Source of the DNA: Epiperipatus broadwayi
Taxonomy: Eukaryota; Onychophora; Udeonychophora; Euonychophora; Peripatidae
Direction of reading: 5' to 3'
NCBI GenBank assembly: GCA_028023455.1
Contig: JAQFVV010000021.1
Span: forward strand, 7,842,853-7,906,852
DNA length: 64,000 nt
This document shows, piece after piece, positions 58,888 through 64,000 of the stretch. The position numbers were made by a program, and so were the translations under genes. The notes under the pieces are model-generated. The model saw only the letters and a list, made by a program, of their open reading frames with translations, had not been told where the DNA came from and ran no database searches. How positions within the stretch are numbered: position 1 is the first letter of the stretch; each line of letters starts with the position of its first letter.

Positions 58888-59601
58888 AAAATCTAATAAT
58901 ATGTAAATAAGATATTTATTTTATATAGCGTGATGTTTTAAGTTGAAATAATAATTAGCATTAAGCTAATGCACATGTGCTTTGTGGATCTTAATAATAA
59001 ATGAATACTCTCATTTTTCAAATACAAGATAAAGTCTTTGTGAAGGAATAGAATGAATCCACCTATTCTTTTAACCCAAACACTTAAGTATGGGCAAATC
59101 TTAATTATCTGAAAATGACAGTGTGAAGATATTAAACAATCACTTTAAATTACTTTTACTATGTCTGAATGAATGACACCTGCGAAATTTACTAGAATTT
59201 ACGATACGTCATTCTTAAATAAAATTAAACATATGTAAATAATGCTAATTATTATTATAACTTAAAACATCATGCTATGTAAAATAAATATCTTATTTAC
59301 ATATGTTTAATTTCATTTAAGAAAGACGTATCGTAAATTCTAGTAAATTTCACAAGCGTCATTCATTCAGACATAGTAAAAGTAATTTAAAATGATTGTT
59401 TAATATCTTCATGCTCTCATTTTCAGATACTTAAGATTTTCCCATACCTAAGTGTTTGGGTTGAAAGAATAGGTGGATTCATTCTATTCTTTCACAAAGA
59501 CTTTATCTTGTATTTGAAAAATGAGAGCATTCATTTATTGTTAAGATCTGCAAAGCACATGTGCATTAGCTTAATGCTAATTATTATTAAAATCTAATAA
59601 T
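58888..59601. mobile_element. 688-bp nested palindromic insertion with 13-bp target duplication
   Basis: AAAATCTAATAAT at 58888-58900 recurs at 59589-59601. Inside, block P (58901-58962) is inverted at 59241-59302, and block X (about 58963-59240) is inverted at about 59303-59572, followed by the first bases of inverted P. The order is P-X-P'-X'-p', so most of the insertion folds into two overlapping hairpins. Arms are ~280 bp with few mismatches. No gene. It does not belong to families A or B, yet has the same kind of long target duplication. Confidence 0.85.
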
Positions 59602-60103
59602 GTAACTTTGGCATGACCTATATAACTGTTAACAATATTTAACTTTATTTAAATATGTGTACTATAACAATTGAACATTATTTAAATTTTTCAATGAAAG
59701 ATCAGTTTCATAATAAAATAAAAAAAATAATTAATTCTATAAAAATTGATCATGTATTACATAAAATACCTAAAAAATAAAATATAATGCGTACATTATA
59801 TTAATGTAAATTCGGTTTTTTTACTTACTTTGTTTTAATTTTAATGAATAACTTTGATCAGAATATCAACCTTAACATTTTTACACAGCAATATGACTAT
59901 CTTTTTAACAAAGTGTTTAAATTTAACAGTAAACAAATATATGAAAATGTATTATATTTATTAATCAACAGTTTATGTCTTATATTTATATGTAGGTTCA
60001 TATTTTTATTAATAATATGCTTTAGTAAAACATTTATTCATAATTATTACTGATTATTAATTTTAAGCTAATTATTAAATAGTTATATATAAAAATAAGT
60101 TAA
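59602..60103. other. AT-rich spacer, nothing recognised
   Basis: Very AT-rich; the 69-codon frame at 59844 is dominated by N, I, F and L and has no motif. Confidence 0.35.
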
Positions 60104-60229
60104 ATGTTTTACTATTATTAAAACAGGCAAAACTCACTATACGTATTGCCACACACAGCAAGCTAAAGTAATCAATGGATACCAGAAGGCTTGTGCATAA
60201 AATCCCCATCTAGTGCCTACTCATCCAAT

Positions 60230-60273
60230 ATCCCCAGACTAGTTTCTGGCTTGGGGCCTTCATCAGTGAGGAG
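60230..60273 (-). ncRNA. Hammerhead-ribozyme-like motif (family A)
   Basis: Minus strand: stem I TCCTCA/TGGGGA (6 pairs), core CTGATGA, stem II GGC/GCC with loop CCCAA and A-A mismatch, GAAAC-TA-GTC. All core bases are intact; the best preserved family A motif in the window. Confidence 0.72.
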
Positions 60274-60656
60274 CCTTGAACCTGAGAGCACTGCATCCAT
60301 TGATTACTCTAGTTTGCTGTGTGTGGCAAAACGTATAGTGAGTTTTGCCTGTTTTAACAACAGTTATACACAAGCATAAGAGGTGGTGGTCATGTGATGT
60401 TTATTGGCTTAAAACCAATCCTGCCTAATAGGATAGTGGTGGCTATGGTTATTAAAGAACCAAAGACACCAAAAGATATGAGTACTGAACTGGGTTCAGA
60501 CCCATATGACTATATAAGCTAATGGGCTTGGATTGAAAACATTAAGGTGTTTTCAGTTTATGACCCATAGTTTTGTAGTTAAATGGAGATAAAAAGTGTT
60601 TGCTGGAGGGTTGCATTAGATCCTAAAATCTAGATGCAGTGCTCTCAGACCCAAGG

Positions 60657-60700
60657 TTCCTCACTGACAAAGGCTGCAAGCCAGAAACTAGTCTGGGGAT
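60657..60700 (+). ncRNA. Hammerhead-ribozyme-like motif (family A, core substitution)
   Basis: TTCCTCA/TGGGGAT closes stem I, but the core reads CTGACAA (G8 lost); stem II GGC/GCC, GAAAC, TA and GTC are present. Confidence 0.6.
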
Positions 60701-60875
60701 ATTGGATGAGTAGGTACTAGATGGGGATTTTATGCACAAGCCTTCTGGAATCCATTGATTACTCTAGCCTGCTGTATGTGGCAATACATATAGTGAGTTT
60801 TGCCTGTTTTAACAATAGTTATACACAAGCATAAGAGGTGGTGGTCATGTGATGTTTATTGGATGTTTTACTATT

Positions 60876-62397
60876 GGAAACAATTATAATTGATTATTTT
60901 TATATGACATATTTGGTTTACAATGAGTTCCCAGATAACAAATAGCTTGTTATTCAGATCAAATTTGTGTTTGGTTATATATATATATATATAATATTTA
61001 ATAAAAATGTTTTATAAATCTTTTTATTTATTCCATGTGCTTTTTTTAAGCTCCTGAAATTATATTTTACTTTAAGATGTTCTCTAAATATTTTTATGCT
61101 ATATATTATCAAATTCTTTTGATTATTTTGTAAATATATTTTTTTGATTATGATAATTATTATATTTAATAAACAAAATTATACATTAATTAATTAAGTA
61201 ATTTTTTTTTACATTGGTTGATTAATCAATATACAATGCTTCTTTAATTACTTTTTCTTTATAATAATTCATAAAATTAATTATATTTTTTAAAAAAAAC
61301 CTGTGATGATTTATGATTGTGGATAACTATTTTTTTTTATTTAAATGGTATTGTAATTCAGTTTGTATTTTATTTTTGTATGTATGTTCTTGATGTAATT
61401 TATTACTATTTTGTTCTTATAATAATCATTCCATTTTATTTTTTATTTAATATATCTTCCATCCCCCATGCTTTTATCATTTTAATTTATTTTTCATTAT
61501 TTAATATATTATGTGCTTTATATATAACAATTATATATATATTGTAATTTTATTTATTTTGCATTATATTTATATTTGTTTATTTTAATTCAATGTATAA
61601 ATTATTGTTTTTGGTTTATTATTATTATTTTTAGTTTTTATTTTATTTATTCATTTTTATAAATATATTCTTTAATAACGCTTTTAAAATAATGCTTAAT
61701 TAGCAATTTTTGTTTAATGATTTTTTATTTTTTTATACTATTGAAGCATAAATTTATTGTTGTGTTTATTTTACTTTTTATTAGGGTTTCTTTGTATAAA
61801 TTATAAATGTCTGAATTCTAATTTGTAAATCTTTCATAGTGTTTCTTTTTATATACACTTGTATTAATATTTATTTTATTTTCTATGGTTTGTACACAAC
61901 TATAATTAAGTCAGTGTGTAAATATATATAATAAATAAACAGAAGCAAAAAATATATATACATCGAAAAGAAATAACATCAACGTATATACATGCAGCAC
62001 AAATTTAACCCATCTCAGTTTTTTTTTTTTTTAAGATGCGTCACTTTTATATATACAATAAAATTAGTTATTATTGTATTTTTTTTAATGTTTTTAATTA
62101 CTATAAATGAAAATCATATCTCTTTTTGCTACTAAAAGTTGCCCTTTTTAGTATACTACGTTTTGAGTGACATTATTTTCTGTTCTCTTCAAGTTTTGTT
62201 GGTCTGACCAGTGACAATTTTAGCATAGGAGTTGAACTTACACTTTAGGATTTTTAAATATCGAATTTTAAGGCAACTCTTTAACCAATTGAGATATTCT
62301 GTCAATAATATCACTCAAAACTTTGTGTACTAAACTGTATTGTCTTTGTGTGTGTTATTTCCGTTTTTTACCTTTACTTTTTTTAAAATATATATAT
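60876..62397. other. Very T-rich spacer with tRNA-like debris
   Basis: Long T/A runs and TA arrays around 60978-60992 and 61925-61960. 62225-62330 has inverted tRNA-like text (GGAGTTGAACTTACACTTTA, CTCTTTAACCAATTGAGATA), possibly an old SINE head. No gene. Confidence 0.4.
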
Positions 62398-62507
62398 CTC
62401 CATATGTCATAGCATCGGCCGTGAGGCGAACTCACAAGAACTGTCTGCAAGCAACTGCTTGCTTGCAAGGCGGCTGCGCCTCGCTAACAATGCTTGACAA
62501 TATATAT
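62398..62507 (-). mobile_element. tRNA-Gly-related SINE, minus strand
   Basis: Minus strand: AAGCATTGTTAGCGAGGCGC, AGCCGCCTTGCAAGC, AGACAGTTCTTGTGAGTTCG, CCTCACGGCCGATGCTATG. It has the same tail (GATGCTATGACA) as the copies at 20874 and 22405, and is flanked by TA-rich sequence on both sides. Confidence 0.85.
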
Positions 62508-62594
62508 ATATGTCATACAAAATGTTAAATTGATGAAATTAAAGTTATTTTTTTTTGCTAATATGATTATAAATAATTAAACAGCTAAATTGTT

Positions 62595-62698
62595 TAGGAG
62601 TTCATAAAAGTTTGAGCACAAGAAATAAAAAAGCTGGACTTATATACTTCTGGACTTTGAGCTCCATAAACTGCATCTTTATTTCTTCATTAAATTAC
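62595..62698 (-). mobile_element. tRNA-like SINE of the 'GAGTGCTGGAAG' family, minus strand
   Basis: GGAGTTCATAAAAGTTTGAG at the family's A-rich end, then a diverged body; weakest member listed. Confidence 0.4.
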
Positions 62699-62858
62699 AA
62701 AGGACTTAACTGAGCTACACAAGCTTATTATATACCTGTGTCTATATATGTAATATATAGGGTATATGAGTACAGACTTTCACATGACCTACCACTCTCC
62801 GCACTATCTCATATTACTGATACACTTGAACACATATATGTTGAAAAGATAAATAATC

Positions 62859-62902
62859 ACCAATAAACATATTTCATGCTAAAACAGCAATCATCAGTTG
62901 GT
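62859..62902 (-). ncRNA. Hammerhead-ribozyme-like motif (family B, left arm)
   Basis: Minus strand: stem I ACCAA/TTGGT, core CTGATGA, stem II TGCT/AGCA (loop GTTTT), GAAA, ATATGTTT as stem III region. All core bases are intact. Confidence 0.7.
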
Positions 62903-63042
62903 CCAGATTACCATCTCTACACATATATGCTATAAGTGCTCAGATATATATTAAGATAGCCAAACAAGGATTGGCTGAGGATTGGCTATCTTAATATATA
63001 TCTGAACATTTATAGCATATATGTGTAGAGATGGTAATCTGG

Positions 63043-63086
63043 ACCAACTGATGATTGCTGGTTTAGCATGAAATACGTATATTGGT
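63043..63086 (+). ncRNA. Hammerhead-ribozyme-like motif (family B, right arm)
   Basis: Stem I ACCAA (63043-63047)/TTGGT (63082-63086), core CTGATGA, stem II TGCT/AGCA with loop GGTTT behind a T-T mismatch, GAAA, stem III ATACGTAT, then A at the cleavage site. The cleanest family B motif in the window. Confidence 0.75.
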
Positions 63087-63198
63087 GATTATTTATCTTT
63101 TTCAACATATATATGTTCAAGTGTATCAGTGGTATGAGATAGTGTGGAGAGTGGTAGGTCGTATGAAAGTCTGTGCTCATATACCCTAAAGGACTTAA

Positions 63199-63694
63199 AT
63201 GTAATTCCTGTTGTTTAAATAGTGAAAAAAATTCAGACTGTAGCAAATAAACTGAAAAGCATTAGATTACAAAACCTTTTAAATTAAATATTTAAACAGA
63301 AATAGCAAGTCATTATTAATTTATTTTGACCCAGGAACGAAGATTCAAAATGTAAATTGAATGTGCTTAGAATACTTTAATGCAATATATATCATAAATC
63401 TGATTGGCTGTTAATAGTTATAAGCGCTTGAGAGGTTTGCACTCTCTCAGTTTAATCATACATAGCTAAAAGTTTGGGATCCCTGTATAACACTTCATAA
63501 AGGGGCCTTTTAAATATTTATAACAATGCTTCATACTTTTTAATGTTTACATGAATATATAAAACCAGGCTCCTAAAACCAAGGAACCCGTAAGCATTGC
63601 CTTTGCATGCTTTCTGACAGTTATGCCTGTGTTCCCCATTCAAAATATAATTATAAAGAGACAAAATAATACTATATATAAGATTATTTATGTA
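63199..63694. other. Spacer, nothing recognised
   Basis: No coding region or repeat recognised. Confidence 0.35.
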
Positions 63695-63874
63695 ATATTA
63701 ATATCATTTATGTTTTTTATTACTTTTTACAATTCACTACTAGTGATGGTTTTCAATTTTTCTTCAGAACTATAACAAACGCAATACAAATACATGTATA
63801 CACAAAAACCATCAATAGTGAGTTGTAAAAAGCATTGTAAAAAGTAATAAAGAACATAAATGATATTAATATTA
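63695..63874. repeat. ~180-bp hairpin element
   Basis: AATATTAATATCATTTATGT and TTTTTATTACTTTTTACAAT pair with ACATAAATGATATTAATATT and ATTGTAAAAAGTAATAAAGA. The left arm, read on the minus strand, has TTCTGAAGAAAAATTGAAAA, a CTGAAGA...GAAA spacing with no real stem II. Superfamily unknown. Confidence 0.75.
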
Positions 63875-64000
63875 TGCAGATTTGGCAATGCAATAAAAAA
63901 GATAAAGTTATAATATTTCATAAAGAAGGTTATCTATGGATGTGAAAAAATATACATTAAATATACTTAATGTGCATTAAGAATAAAACAAACAAAATAT

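Larger units (their letters stand above)
60104..60875 (+). mobile_element. Family A compound element with 13-bp target duplication
   Basis: ATGTTTTACTATT at 60104-60116 recurs at 60863-60875, bounding 746 bp, the longest family A copy here. It starts truncated (ATTAAAACAGGC). An inverted, almost complete hairpin 60117-60357 is followed by the constant tail (CATAAGAGGTGGTGGTCATG) at about 60370-60410. A central body with TATGACTATATAAGCTAATG and TTTTGTAGTTAAATGGAGAT comes next, then a second plus-strand unit ending with the same tail at 60825-60862. The tail twice in the same direction makes it part direct, part inverted repeat, as described for Penelope-type terminal repeats. Confidence 0.85.
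62699..63198 (-). mobile_element. Family B palindrome with 11-bp target duplication
   Basis: AAAGGACTTAA at 62699-62709 recurs at 63188-63198, bounding 478 bp. The left end is the family's constant terminus (ACACAAGCTTATTATATACC); the right end is truncated at CATATACCCT. Arms of ~205 bp fold almost perfectly around a short centre (ACAAGGATTGGCTGAGG, about 62963-62980). The non-repeated family B body is absent. Each arm carries a hammerhead-like motif. The 78-codon minus-strand frame at 63010 is incidental. Confidence 0.88.

Noticed and set aside
1-64000. CRISPR array, operon or prokaryotic origin
   Set aside because: No regularly spaced direct repeats, no gene-dense organisation; LINEs, SINEs and LTR elements show an animal genome.
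1-64000. Cephalopod origin
   Set aside because: I first considered it because of AT-richness and dense short repeats, but did not see the abundant tRNA-derived SINE phrase typical of those genomes. The species remains unassigned.

Overview
The window looks like non-coding DNA from an AT-rich animal genome, most likely an invertebrate with a large, repeat-heavy genome. The evidence is RTE- and CR1-type LINEs, an LTR retrotransposon with a tRNA-Lys-type primer site, hAT-type MITEs and SINEs with tRNA-Gly-like heads. There is no operon structure, no CRISPR array and no intact host gene. I cannot name the species. At most one host exon is suspected (45226-45333); nearly everything else I can support is mobile DNA or its debris.

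Layout. 1-8.3 kb: a CR1/L2-like LINE tail, then mostly featureless AT-rich DNA with two inverted-repeat 'family A' elements. 8.3-18.6 kb: a 421-bp palindrome directly abutted by a 9.8-kb LTR-internal-LTR-internal-LTR array. This is a non-autonomous LTR retrotransposon with three 1.66-kb LTRs, two 2.43-kb internal regions, one coiled-coil Gag-like ORF and no pol. 19-27 kb: decayed LINE pieces, SINEs, hairpins, a family B element and an hAT-type MITE. 30-34 kb: a palindrome, family B elements and SINEs. 35-38.4 kb: two minus-strand LINE tails and a degenerate ~290-bp tandem repeat. 39-44.4 kb: a nearly complete RTE-type LINE (endonuclease plus reverse transcriptase, three single-base frameshifts) between two hairpin elements. 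44.5-64 kb: a trinucleotide microsatellite, the candidate exon, a GC-rich island, a second hAT-type MITE, a tandem family B dimer, four more family A elements, a 688-bp palindromic insertion and a family B palindrome.

The most interesting system is two repeat families, A and B, that each carry a hammerhead-ribozyme-like motif. Each has the CTGATGA core, a stem II, GAAA, a very short stem III, a cleavable UH and a closing stem I, with compensatory changes between copies in family A. Copies are arranged as inverted pairs, or for B as a 472-bp head-to-tail repeat. Several are bounded by 11-14 bp target-site duplications, with one constant end and one variable end. That combination (ribozyme, tandem or inverted units, variable-length duplications, truncation) is what is known of Penelope-like retroelement terminal repeats and of animal retrozymes. 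I infer that A and B are such elements, probably non-autonomous; no Penelope-type reverse transcriptase is visible here. Three other hairpins (25.2, 39.3 and 44.1 kb) contain related CTGAAGA/GATGA...GAAA motifs.

Identities, boundaries and alignments were read by eye; no database search was possible.
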